Part shown: positions 1 through 9,490 of the stretch, piece after piece
Position numbering within the stretch: the first letter of the stretch is position 1
How the letters are laid out: every line of letters starts with the position of its first letter
NCBI GenBank assembly: GCA_043228905.1
Contig: JBHGNT010000002.1
Location: 7,812,001 to 7,876,000, forward strand
Reading direction: 5' to 3'
Source: Azolla caroliniana
Taxonomy: Eukaryota > Polypodiophyta
Length of the DNA stretch: 64,000 nt
Made by a program: the position numbers and the translations under genes
Notes under the pieces: generated by a model
Databases searched by the model: none
Told to the model about the DNA's origin: nothing
The model's input: the letters and a program-made list of their open reading frames with translations, nothing else

Positions 1-208
1 TCGTCTTGTACGAAGAAATTTTGGTCGATCTCGACATCCCGGATCTTCACTGTCACATCTGGACAAGCCGCAGATAGATCTTCCGTTGCTTTAGTGGCCG
101 CCCTGATCTGCCATCCATGATTGGTGTTAATAGGCCACTTCCCATTCCGGTAGAGCTCTTTGGACATCAAATTGATCCCCGATCCGTGATCAATCAATGC
201 TAGCACGG

Positions 209-969
209 TGTCGTTAAGAATTTCGGCTAGAGGTGGAAACCGGGAACATTGGCTACATCGGCAGGGTGCAGCGTGTGTACGCACCCATGTATATTCAGTG
301 TGAATATCGAGGGCGCCTTTATGGCGCCGAAGAGTAGTCAAGTCGGGACAGACGATCCCATGTAAGTCGGGATTTATCCCACATTGTAACGCACCCCTCT
401 CCTTGTTCTATAAAAGGAAGGGAACGCCCTTTGTGAAAGGGTTGCCCATTTTGCATTAGAGGGTACACCGTTAGGTTTAGAGTTAGTTTCTTCTTCTTCT
501 TCTTCTTCTCCTTCGTGTTCGCTTAGGGTTTGCTTCAACTCATCTCCTGCGCAAGACCCCGCTCGGCGCGACAAGCCCGTGAGCTCCCCGATGGCGGCTT
601 GGTAGCTGACGACTACTGTAACCTGCCTTGGAACGGCTCGAAGCCGGGAATGTATTCTTCTGTTTATATATATACATTTGCGTCTGTCTGCATATTCGCG
701 TCTCTGTCGGTGTCGGGTGCTTCCCCTTTTCTGCGTTTCCTGTACATAAGGGCATGAGTCGTGTCGGCATGTGTGTGTATGTGCGTGTGTGTGCGTGAGT
801 CGGTGTTAAGCGCGCTCTCTCTCTCTTTCTCTCTCTCCCTTCGGTCGCTTCCGGTGTTCTTCTAGGGTCCTTGGAAACGGTGAAGCACGACTTCCTACAC
901 TCCGTCACTCCCTGGTCCAAGACCCCCGTGGTCCCGCCTTTCTCCACGCACGCGCGTAACAACGTGACA
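209..969 (+). repeat. Solo LTR A1 inserted in the B1 protease
   Basis: The 761-bp sequence begins TGTCGTTAAG and ends AACGTGACA. It is flanked by ACGG at 205-208 and 970-973. Taking out the insert plus one ACGG restores the protease reading frame, which supports a true 4-bp target duplication. The body matches the LTR of A3 (5241-5819, opposite strand) and A2 (from 53545), including the shared TATA region. It contains CT-rich and GT-rich simple repeats at about 770-840, which make it longer than A3's LTR. There is no internal region, so it is probably a recombination product of a full element. Confidence 0.85.
408..417 (+). promoter_or_regulatory. TATA box of LTR A1
   Basis: CTATAAAAGG lies in a block that is the best conserved part of LTR family A. 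The same block occurs at 5661-5669 (minus, A3) and 53737-53745 (plus, A2). It is the likely core promoter for element transcription. Confidence 0.6.
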
Positions 970-2600
970 ACGGGCTCTTTGATGTTGCCAATTCGGACCA
1001 GAGTCTCCGTAGTTGCACGCGCCCAGTGTGGCTTTGTATAGTGGGAATTCGGAAACTCGTCCTCCACTTCCATGTCGTTCATCAGAACAGTATTTGCATT
1101 CACAATCGGCGCATTTTCCTCCGTAGTTTGTCTTTTTCTTTTTACGAGATCCACAAGAAGATCATGGAACTCTTTTTTTGCTATTCCGACTAGTTCCCGA
1201 AGCGAAAAATCTACCCGGTTATCAAGGATTCTCTCCTCGAACACTTTGTTCAAGTCCGTTTGTTGTTCGATGTCCAAGGCAAGCTTGAATGCCGGAATCG
1301 TTTTTCCTTTCCCTCTTCCGTCGGAGTTCCAGCTCTTCGGTGTGCTCGATGGTCCAGCCGCATCCTCCGTGCGTTGCCGTTTGTCGTCCACATATACCTC
1401 ATGTAATTGACATAGGGCGTATACGCTATTCTTATCGACGGGGCACTCCCATCCCGTAGCTTCCCGAATGCCTTCCGCGGTGCTTCATATCTTGTCAGAG
1501 TCGGTTTTCTCGGTGTTTTCTAGCACTTCCAGCCAAAAAGACACCTTTGCTCCCAATGACTCCCCGACACGTATTCCCGCAGTTGTCGCATAATTGCTCT
1601 TCGCCGCTATTTCCTCCTCTATGACCTTCTTCATGCCTCCTTTTTGGAAGTTCCGTTGGAGCGGCTTCCGAGAGTCCATCGAATGAATCCAATTTCCCTC
1701 GTAGTAGATCAGATCTTGTCGTAGCGCTTCCTTGTGCTCGTCACAATCCCTCCGATCATGTTCGTCGACGTTCCATATACTTGGAACTTGTGGGACGGTC
1801 ATCCGACTTCTTCACCATCGCGATTTTTAGATTCTCCATCTCCTTCAGCAACTGCTCCACCGTAGTTGCGTCGATTCCCTTCTCAGTCATAGCTTCCCGA
1901 GCCCGCGGTTGATGGTCTTCCGATCCGGATCTCGGTTTCGGAATTGGTTCCGAAACCGTCTTTTCTTCGTTTGCAAGCCATTTCCCCCTCTTTTTGTATC
2001 GCACTACGATATTCCGCACACTTTCCCATGTTTCGGTGAGGCCAGTCTCGATAGTCGTGTCCTCTAGAAGCACTCCAAGATCCTTCCGGTCCCGGACGTC
2101 TACAGCTCATATGAACATGATAACTTTGTCCGGTGCGAGGATAGCTTGATCTCTCGCAGACAACCTCCCAACCAACTTTCGAATGCCGAAAACACATCGA
2201 GGACCTTCATCCCCTTGTTCGGCGTTTCTACCCAATCCTCTCTGCGTTGCCTTGGAGGAGTCCTTGATAGCGAACGTGGTCTTTAGCGCCTCTTTAAATG
2301 CTTCCCACGTCAGATTTTGTTGTCGTAGCACGTGGATACTTGCTTGAAGCCCGTCGGTAGCTACCCGGTTGAAGGATGTCACTTGCAGTCCTTCCGAAAT
2401 CCCGCATTGTATCATTTCCGCCTTGTAGTCCCGAAGATACCGCGATATGTCCTTCCTGTTGAATTGCTCGATCCGTTGCACGAGCCGCTCTACTGCCACT
2501 GCTATCTCCGACATCTCACGTTGTTCTTGAAGCATCCGCTCGAACATCATCATCATGTTGTTAGCCTCCGGTTCATTTTCCATCTCCTTGCCACCCGTGT

Positions 2601-2618
2601 TCACGTCAGGTTCACCAA
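2601..2618 (-). other. Primer-binding site of gypsy B1
   Basis: On the minus strand TTGGTGAACCTGACGTGA follows the LTR end after a CAA spacer. Elements A3 (5223-5240) and F (42164-42181) have nearly the same site. TGG is the complement of a tRNA CCA end, but I cannot assign the tRNA. Confidence 0.7.
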
Positions 2619-2621
2619 TTG

Positions 2622-3307
2622 TGTTGTGCCTTTTGGCTCTGGATCGTTGCGCGAGTCAAGTGGGAACTGCTGGGGTTTTGGACTAGGAGGAAAGAAAATT
2701 CTAAGGTAATTAAGAATATGAAATATATTGTAAGAAAGAAAGATATGAAAAACTCGTGAATTCCATGATTATATTATATTATATTAATCAACCCTTGTAA
2801 AATAATCAACAACCTCTATACATCTTTCTCTCTTCCTTATATAGTGTTGGAAGAGTCTAAGTTTATTACATGCAAGCATCATGCTTTTTCTTATCTTTAG
2901 TTTTCATGCACACTGCATGTGCATGATTAGCTTTCTATCTCATCTTTTCTTTTTAACTCGAATGTCTATGCATGAATAACTTTTTGTACCATGCATGTCT
3001 AGAATATTTACATGGGATAAAGTTTAGTATAACTTTAAAATTCATAATACGCTAGTATAATGCTAACGCTTAACATTATTAACATGGAGGTGCAAGGTTC
3101 GAATCTTGCCCTATGCATGTAATATATAATTTTATACTTTCTTCTATTTACAAATATGTCTCTTCATCTGGTGAGAAACTCTCACCGGCCTTCTTCATCC
3201 GGCTCTTGCCAGTTCTGCTTCATCCGGTTCTTACTGGGTACTCCATATCCTATCCGGAGAAACCAAAAATGTAATTTTTCACGTAGTGTGCGAATTACAC
3301 TACGAAA
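2622..3307 (-). repeat. 5' LTR of gypsy B1 (LTR family B)
   Basis: The LTR runs from about 3307 down to 2622 and ends GGCACAACA just before the primer site. It matches B2 (54105-54996) over its length; B2 is longer because of extra ACCGG-rich units. The first bases are mutated (TTTTCGTAG where B2 has TTGTCGTAG). A tRNA B-box-like GGTTCGAATC lies at 3097-3106 on the plus strand, antisense to the LTR. Confidence 0.75.
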
Positions 3308-3479
3308 ATGCGATCATTCTTCGGTCCTTCGGTGACCCCATTAGACACTCCTTGTTTCTCCCTTGCTCGTTGTGCTCTCTCCCAGTAGAGTGTACCGTCA
3401 TCCTGACCTTCGTGTCGGGGTCCTTCGCGGCTCTTGTTACCGATTCATCCTAACTCGCGCCCTCTTCACCCGCTTGGCC

Positions 3480-4364
3480 TCACATGTCCTCCAGGACGCC
3501 GCATTTTCTCTTCTCGATGCGTAGCCCTTTGCTCTCCGTGCACCATCCTCCGCTCTCACCGTTCATCCGCCGATCTCGGGAACTCACCGTTCTGTCTTCC
3601 GTCTTATGCTTGCCTCTCAAAGGCTCGACCGGACTGCTATCACTGATCACTTGTTTCTGCTCTTCAGGGTGCATGCTTGTTTCTTGGCCCTTCACTGGCC
3701 GTAGTGCATGCTCCATTTCACGCCCTTCACTCGTCGTAGTCCCGACCTCCACATCGGCCTCTTCTTCCTTCATTGTAGTAGTCCTTTCCGGCTCCGTTTG
3801 GCCCTCTTCGCCCCGCTTGTTCGTCTTTCCGCATCGGATACCCATTTCGGTAACCTCGTCCACTCCGGCCTCCAACTTCTCACCACCACCCGCCGTCTCT
3901 CCGGTCTTTCGTTGATCCGCAACCGCCGAAGTCTCTAGAATAGGTATGGAGGGTTCCTCTTGTTTCCGGTCTTCCACCGAACCGTAGTCGTCGCGCCCAT
4001 TTGGCCTCTTTCTCGTGCTCACCGGCTCCCACCTCATGTCATGGCTCGTGTACCTTGACCTCCAATCATGCCATAATAACCCTTGCTCGGAGCGGTCTCG
4101 GCTCTCTTCCATGATTGTAACCGGCCGGTATGGGTTCGACCGAACAATCCCAGCCTTGCCGGCTCTTCTTTGGTTCGGGCCCGGTTGACCGGCCCCCGCT
4201 CCAATTTTGTTCCGTGTCGTCTTTCGGTCGTGTCGGATTACCGACCGGTTCTTCTTCCAGTCGGGTCGGTTCCCGACTCTCTCCTCTTTGCCACTTGCGG
4301 CCTCCCTTTTGGTCCTTCCACACTTGCCAGCTCCGGGCCTCGCATCCTCACGGCCACTGCCCAT
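3480..4364 (-). CDS. Uncharacterised charged ORF inside element A3
   Basis: A 294-codon open frame starts at the ATG at 4364. I do not recognise it. The product is very rich in Arg, Lys, Glu and Gly, with no membrane segment, zinc motif or pol motif visible. It lies in the same strand and element as the gag-like fragment upstream. It may be an accessory frame of A3, or chance openness of GC-rich sequence, since overlapping frames on the other strand are also open. Codon-level comparison with another A3 copy would decide. Confidence 0.3.
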   Translation of the reverse strand: MGSGREDARPGAGKCGRTKREAASGKEERVGNRPDWKKNRSVIRHDRKTTRNKIGAGAGQPGPNQRRAGKAGIVRSNPYRPVTIMEESRDRSEQGLLWHDWRSRYTSHDMRWEPVSTRKRPNGRDDYGSVEDRKQEEPSIPILETSAVADQRKTGETAGGGEKLEAGVDEVTEMGIRCGKTNKRGEEGQTEPERTTTMKEEEADVEVGTTTSEGREMEHALRPVKGQETSMHPEEQKQVISDSSPVEPLRGKHKTEDRTVSSRDRRMNGESGGWCTESKGLRIEKRKCGVLEDM

Positions 4365-4471
4365 CTCTCTGGTCTTATGTTGGTATGGAACGGTGAAGTC
4401 TCCGGCCCCGGTGTCGAGGGATCTCTCCTCCGTCCGCTACAATCGTCCTCGTTCTCGTTTTGGTCACCCGC

Positions 4472-5206
4472 CTAGCCGCTGCCACCGTTCATCACTCTAG
4501 GTCTCACGCCGACTCTCGGACCGACCACTAGAGTCTCTAGAACCGGTGTGGGTAAGGTTCCGGCACCACCGCTCGTCATGTCCGTAGCCACCTCCTTCCC
4601 CTTGTCGTCATCTTGGTCACCCGCCTTGCCGCCACCACCGTCCGTCACTCTAGGTATCACGCCGACATTCAGAACAGCCATCAGAGTTTCTAGAACCGGT
4701 GTGGGTAAGGTCCCGGCACCACCGCTCATCGTGTCCGTAGCCACCTCCGTCCCGATGTCGTTGTCCGTGGCTACCCCGTCCCCAATTATGCAAGCCTTGA
4801 TTACGCTTGCCTCCTCCTTTTCCTCGTTCTCCTCGTCGTCATCTTGCTTGCCTGCCTTGCCACCGCCGCCGTTCGTCACTCTAGGTCTCCCGCCGGAGTC
4901 TCTAAAACCGATGTGGATAAGGTCTTGGCACCGCCGCTCGTCACGTCCATAGCCGCCTCCGTCCGGACGTTGTTGTCCATGGCTACCTCGCCTCATTGCT
5001 TCCTCCACGCCCCTCTTCGTCATCTCAATATTGTAGGCTCTCAAAATTTTTGGAACCTCATCCCCGTTGAACCGGCCGACTCGATCGACCACCCTCTCAA
5101 CGGCTTGTTGAGCCACATCTCACCTTGCCTTCTTCCGGCCGGCCTCCATCACAATTTTTGCCATCATCTCCACAAACTCGAAGCCCTCATCTTCCATCTC
5201 CATCAT
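4472..5206 (-). pseudogene. Gag-like N-terminus plus repeat ORF of A3
   Basis: From the ATG at 5206 the frame reads MMEMEDEGFEF and, after one TGA, AVERVVDRVGRFNGDEVPKIL, which resembles the B1 gag start (AVERLVQRIEQFNRKDISRYL). Beyond about residue 60 it is replaced by repeats of about 50-70 residues around GGAGTLPTPVLETL, seen near 4540, 4690 and, more weakly, 4900. No capsid or zinc-knuckle domain remains. I infer a gag leader kept for packaging signals, joined to repeat sequence. Confidence 0.5.
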
Positions 5207-5222
5207 CCCTAGCCGCCTTCCA

Positions 5223-5240
5223 AGTCGGGTTCACCAAAGA
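5223..5240 (-). other. Primer-binding site of A3
   Basis: The minus-strand TTTGGTGAACCCGACTTG follows the LTR end (GCGACA) after TC. It matches the F and B1 primer sites. Confidence 0.65.
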
Positions 5241-5819
5241 TGTCGCGATATTCTGAGAGTACGTGTAAGATCTTAGGCGGTACCGCAAGGGTCTTGGACT
5301 AGGGACTAGAGGGGGAATGGAAGCTTAGCCCGAGAGGAGAGGAGAAAGAATAGGACATAAATATAGAATGGATGGAGGCAAGATACACAAATGAGTTATA
5401 TTAAGAAACACCAAAGGCTTTACAACCATGGCCACATAGGCCAAACGAAAACACTATATGGAACCCTAACCGGATAAGTAAAGTAAAGACGATGATGAAG
5501 AAGAAACCCTTAGCGAAACCCTAAAACCGAAATGGTATGAAGAAGAAGAAGAATAGTAAAACTTGGACGAAACCCTAAAACCAAATTAGAAACCCTCGAC
5601 CTAGGTGGTATACCTCTCTCGCTCAAAATAGGCAACCCCTTCACAAGAGACCCCTCCCTTCCTTTTATAGCCCAAGGAGGGAGGGGTGTTACAATGTGAG
5701 ATAAATTCTCCCCCTTCTTCTATACACCATTTTTCCTACTATACATGTGCACACGTTGCACATTGCCGACTTGCCCATTCTATCCCGGTTTCACACCAAA
5801 GCCGAAAATCTTCACAACA
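5241..5819 (-). repeat. 5' LTR of A3 (LTR family A)
   Basis: The 579-bp LTR starts TGTTGTGAAG at 5819 and ends TCGCGACA at 5241. It aligns with A1 from its first bases (AAGATTTTCGG against AAGAATTTCGG) through the TATA block at 5661-5669. It lacks the simple-repeat expansions of A1. Confidence 0.8.
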
Positions 5820-6140
5820 CCAGTTTTGTAGATGTATGCGTTTGACCTTTCAAGATCAGTAAAAGGCGTCGTCAATTGGGAGTAATTACAAAGAGATTTT
5901 CACAAAAACCCGACAAAACCAATGAATGATCAAACTTCTCAAATATTTTGAAGAGTAGGCCAAAGCTTGACATTTTCGATGCGAGAACGATAAATTTCAA
6001 CTCGTCATTCAATTATGGGATGTCCAAGATAAGTAATTGATTTCTTGAAGAATTCACATTTTGAGATCTTCGCGTAGAATTGCTTGTCGCACAATGTTTG
6101 TAAAACAAAGCAGACGTATTTAGCATGTTTTTCTAATGTA
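5820..6140 (-). pseudogene. Gypsy reverse transcriptase C-terminal remnant (J)
   Basis: The minus strand reads QFYAKISKCEFFKKSITYLGHPI, the standard end of a Ty3/gypsy RT (thumb region). A decayed stretch follows that resembles the FLG-YYR-FI connection. The frame has several stops. It is the target into which A3 inserted. Sequence 6141-6286 upstream is not recognisable. Confidence 0.7.
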
Positions 6141-6286
6141 AGCATATAATAAGGAAATAAAAGATAATTAAGAAAGATGAGAGAGAAACAAGTGTGTCGA
6201 TCCACCCGACCACCCCCTAGCGAAGGGATCGAGATGGATTCAAGCCTTGATCTGTGTCCCATACCACCATTGCCAAGGGCCTAGCT

Positions 6287-6659
6287 TGACAAAAGAAAAT
6301 TGAACAAGAGAGAACAATGACTATATTTTATTATAATCGAAAAATATAAAAGAGCAAGAACTATAGTATTTGCCAAAGACTAGCGTTTAACCAGAATGGT
6401 TCTAACAATACAATATATCCTATTTATCTAGGAGAAGTATGTACCCCTTGGATGTTTATAGGGTCATGACACCCTTTGGGATGTTGTAGGGTCATGGGAC
6501 CCTTTGGTTATTTATAGGATTACATTATCAATATTCCAATAAAGTACATATTTTTATGTGCAACATGTATAACCTAATGGGTAAAGCTAAGTGTTTTTGC
6601 TTAGCAGATTACAGGTTCAAGTCACCCTAAACCTCACGGGGTTTTATCTACTCATGACA
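6287..6659 (-). repeat. 3' LTR of gypsy G1
   Basis: The 373-bp LTR starts TGTCATGAG at 6659 and ends TTTTGTCA at 6287. It matches the G2 LTR at 46121-46523. A purine tract (GGAGGGAGATGG) directly precedes it, as in G2. The pol stop codon lies inside the LTR start (TCATGA). Confidence 0.75.
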
Positions 6660-8170
6660 CCATCTCCCTCCACTGATGACGACTTCCACAAGTCATAATG
6701 CATGAACTGGGACTCGGCTTATCTGGATATTGGTGATGAAATTTGGCTACCAAGTCAGAGGCATTGTCAAGGCTCTCAACCGGTTCCCAAGTACAATCAT
6801 TAGGTGTATAACCTAACCAATCCACGAGATAATAAAGCTTCTTACGTACTATCTTGGAGTCCAACACAACTTTGAATTCAAATGTTGGGCCATCAACAAG
6901 TGGAACTAGAGGTTGGGGTAGAATGCAACTACCAATGTAAGGTTCCAACAATGAGACATGCAATACTGCGTGTAAATGCATGTGTGGAGGCAGATCAAGA
7001 CGGAATGCAACATCACTAATTTGATTCGAGATGTTAAATGGACCAATTCGTTGATAATCCAACTTATCACAAGGTTTAGTTATCTCCACATTACGTCATA
7101 ATAGCCATAAACGATCCCCAATTTGAAATTTCAGTTCCTCTAGTGAGGAGTCAAGGTGATGATGATCTGTAGCCTTCTTGTGTTTGGCTTGAGCCATATG
7201 AAAATGGTGAGAAAGTGCCACATGAACTTCTTGGAGTTGGCGTAGATGATCCTCAATGGTAGGATTTTTTGAGATTTTTGGATATTCAATCATTATCCAA
7301 CGGGGATGATATCCTATGTTTGAAAAAAATGGAGTACATCCTATTGAGGAATGAACCAGATTATTGTATGCAAACTCTACAAAGTGTAAATAATCCACCC
7401 AACCACCCTGTTGATAATTGATGAAACACCGAAGATATTGTTCTAGTGTCTGATCTGTGTGCTTGGTTTTACTATCACTTTGTGGATGATAGCTTCAAGA
7501 AAGTTTACAAGAGATTTTGAGCATCTCAAGCAAGTGTTTCCAGAATTTTGTGACGAACTGTGGGACACGATCATTAATGATGTCATTAATAGGAACTAGC
7601 AATGGTTGTAATAACCCATATGGTCGATGTCACAAAATCTTTGACCGACAACACATGTCACAAGTATGAGCATAATCCTCAACAAACTCACGAAGATGAG
7701 GCCACCAATCATTTCGAGAAACTAGCTCCAAAGTTGTATGGATTCCAAAGTACTAATCCATTGGGCTGTCATGACAATATTGCATTACGTGGAGTCAAGA
7801 TGAACTATTGGGGACATACAAAATAGTGTTATGAAAAAGTAAACCATTTTGCCAACGAAATTGGTTATAATCTTTATGAGGATACTTGGATTTTGAAGAA
7901 GAAGCACAATCTGAAATGATATGATTCAATACAACTTAAGAAAATTCATCAAAAATGATACATGTTCGGATTGAATGAAGGAGCCTTGAATCTTCTAGTG
8001 CTTTGAGGCATTAATAGTCAATAGTAGTAACTGATCAGGCCCCAAGATAACTTGGTTTTGATGATTAAATGTGGGCTCCCCTAGTTGTGGCACCAAATAA
8101 GATCATCGTGATAGAGCGTCTACCTTTCCTTGTTGTACTCCAGGGCAATATTTGATGTGGGCATTTTGTA
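6652..8170 (-). pseudogene. Gypsy chromovirus G1: RNase H end, integrase, chromodomain
   Basis: On the minus strand the pieces are: the RNase H tail (CPGVQQGKVDALSR) near 8120; a damaged H2C2/core integrase region at 7400-7830 with part of the core deleted; core sequence FAYNNLVHSSIGCTPFF near 7350; and a C-terminal chromodomain (KLYYLVDWLGYTPNDCTWEP, about 6783-6842). Chromodomain integrases of chromoviruses target heterochromatin marks. At about 8170 the copy is joined to copia I RNase H sequence, so its 5' portion is missing. G2 at 44648 is a better preserved relative. Confidence 0.8.
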
Positions 8171-9004
8171 AAGGATCCCAAAATCCATGGTTCCACTCAC
8201 ATACCTTTGCACTTGCTTATCACAATCAAGATGGATGTCTTGCAGAGTTTGCATGAACTGGCTAAGAAGGCCGACCGGGTAACTCAGGTCGGGTCGGGTA
8301 ATTGTGAGGTAGATGAGGCTCCCGGCTAGTTGACGATAGTGCGTCGGCTCGTAGTCTCTAGTGCTTGAGTTGGCATCTAGCTTTAGAGCTCGATCAAGAG
8401 GAGTAGTGATGGGCTTACACTATGTCATCCCAAATTTGTAAGGAAGATTGAGGATATAGTGCTTCTAAGAAAGCATGATGTTGTCTCGAGTTCGAATTAC
8501 TTCTATTCCTAGAAAGTAATGAAGTTCCTTCATATCGGTCATTTCGAATCGGCTGGAGAGGAGCTTTTTGATGTGCTCTATATCTGCTAAAGGCTCTCCT
8601 CCTATGACCAATTCATCGACATAAATGATGATAAATACCTTTCCTCTGAAGTTGCTCCAGATGAACAAAGAGTTGTCGGACTTGGACATGTTGAAGCCGA
8701 TTTGATGAAGATACTGCGTTATCTTTGAACACCATACTCTTGGTGCCTCCTTGAGGCCATACAGAGGCTTTTTGAGTCGGCAGACCTCAGTTGGATGCGC
8801 AGTCGACACGAATCCGAGTGGTTGCACAATGTACACCTTTTCGTCTAACTCTACTTGTAGAAAGACATTCTTTACGTCCATTTGGTGGAGGTGCCACCCT
8901 TTTGCTGTTGCAAGCGCGATCATGGTTCGAATTGTAGTCATCTTTGCCACCGGGCCAAAGGTCTCTTCGTAGTCAACATCGTATGTTTGTGTTGGGCCAG
9001 GTTT
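8171..9004 (-). pseudogene. Copia I, reverse transcriptase to RNase H start
   Basis: Reads [32 protein letters not shown] and YFLGIEVIRTRD, standard Ty1/copia RT motifs. The catalytic box is YVDE rather than YVDD (about 8612-8623), so the second active-site Asp is lost. The sequence reaches the RNase H start (RYVSGTMDFGILY) and then joins gypsy G1 at about 8170. The upstream half of this element lies beyond H at 17737-18698. Confidence 0.85.
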
Positions 9005-9431
9005 TGTTCGGTCAACAATTACTACTTTGTTGACACAGTATAAGACGAACGTTCTATCAAGAAGTTGTGGTTAGACGAATAGATACGAATTAGTTGTAAA
9101 CTTAGCGGTAATAACAGACACCGAGATCGTGACTTATGTAATATAGCTTAGACAGAAGGAAATAGATAGCAAGAGCGATTCGTACACAGAGATTTCCTAA
9201 CTCAACTTTATATTACTAAATACAACGATAGATTTTTACAATGCCTTTGGTTCCTTTTATAGGTAACCTGAAGGTCTTTTCTCATCAAGAAATCCTACTG
9301 CCTATAATGATCAAGAATTACAAAACTTCGTAACTAACTATATCCTATTCGGCTATCTACTGAGTCATCGATCCGAACTATCGATCTGACTCCGAACTTC
9401 CTTCCAACTCCGACACATCCATACTTGTCCG
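9005..9431 (-). repeat. 3' LTR of H
   Basis: Matches 17284-17735. It lacks a 13-bp segment and a 12-bp segment present in the other copy. Its end sequence (minus) is TTGACCGAACA, abutting copia I. Confidence 0.8.
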
Positions 9432-9490
9432 AGTAATACTTGACACGCCCGTGGGCCAGGACGTTGTCCAACGAACCCACGGTAACCCCT

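Larger units (their letters stand above)
1..2583 (-). pseudogene. Gag-protease of gypsy B1, broken
   Basis: Gag starts at the ATG at 2583 (MENEPEANN...) and has a capsid-like helical stretch. It then shifts frame near 2100, 1800 and 1490. The zinc-knuckle region near 1750 keeps the EHDRRDC half, but the upstream cysteine pair is lost at a frameshift. A conserved linker follows (SLRELVGIAKKEFHDLLVD, about 1165-1221), which element F also has. The retropepsin motif ALIDHGSGINLMS is at about 160-200, with DHGS in place of the usual D-S/T-G. Coding is split by LTR A1; removing A1 and one ACGG duplication rejoins the frame. This is a non-functional copy. Confidence 0.75.
1..3307 (-). mobile_element. 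Gypsy LTR retrotransposon B1, 5' part, runs off the left edge
   Basis: Read on the minus strand the order is 5' LTR (3307-2622), primer site, gag, then a protease domain cut by the window edge. The gag and protease match element F (35131-43328) in order and motifs, so both belong to one Ty3/gypsy lineage. The element sits inside element A3, because A3 internal sequence abuts its LTR start. It is interrupted by solo LTR A1 at 209-969. The 3' half and 3' LTR lie outside the window, so its target duplication cannot be checked. Confidence 0.8.
3308..5819 (-). mobile_element. Gypsy-related element A3 with non-gag-pol interior (partial)
   Basis: On the minus strand it has an LTR at 5819-5241, a primer site, a short gag-like N-terminus, then long charged, repeat-rich reading frames with no protease, RT or integrase. 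The remainder is cut off by B1. LTR and primer site tie it to the B/F lineage, so it looks like a non-autonomous derivative of that family. Its upstream flank is a gypsy RT remnant (5820-6140). Confidence 0.65.

Noticed and set aside
3061-3120. Functional tRNA gene
   Set aside because: Only a B-box and a short arm are recognisable; no acceptor stem or full cloverleaf can be drawn.
3484-5212. Plus-strand open frames opposite element A3
   Set aside because: They are shadows in GC-rich sequence; LTR, primer site and gag leader all place coding on the minus strand.
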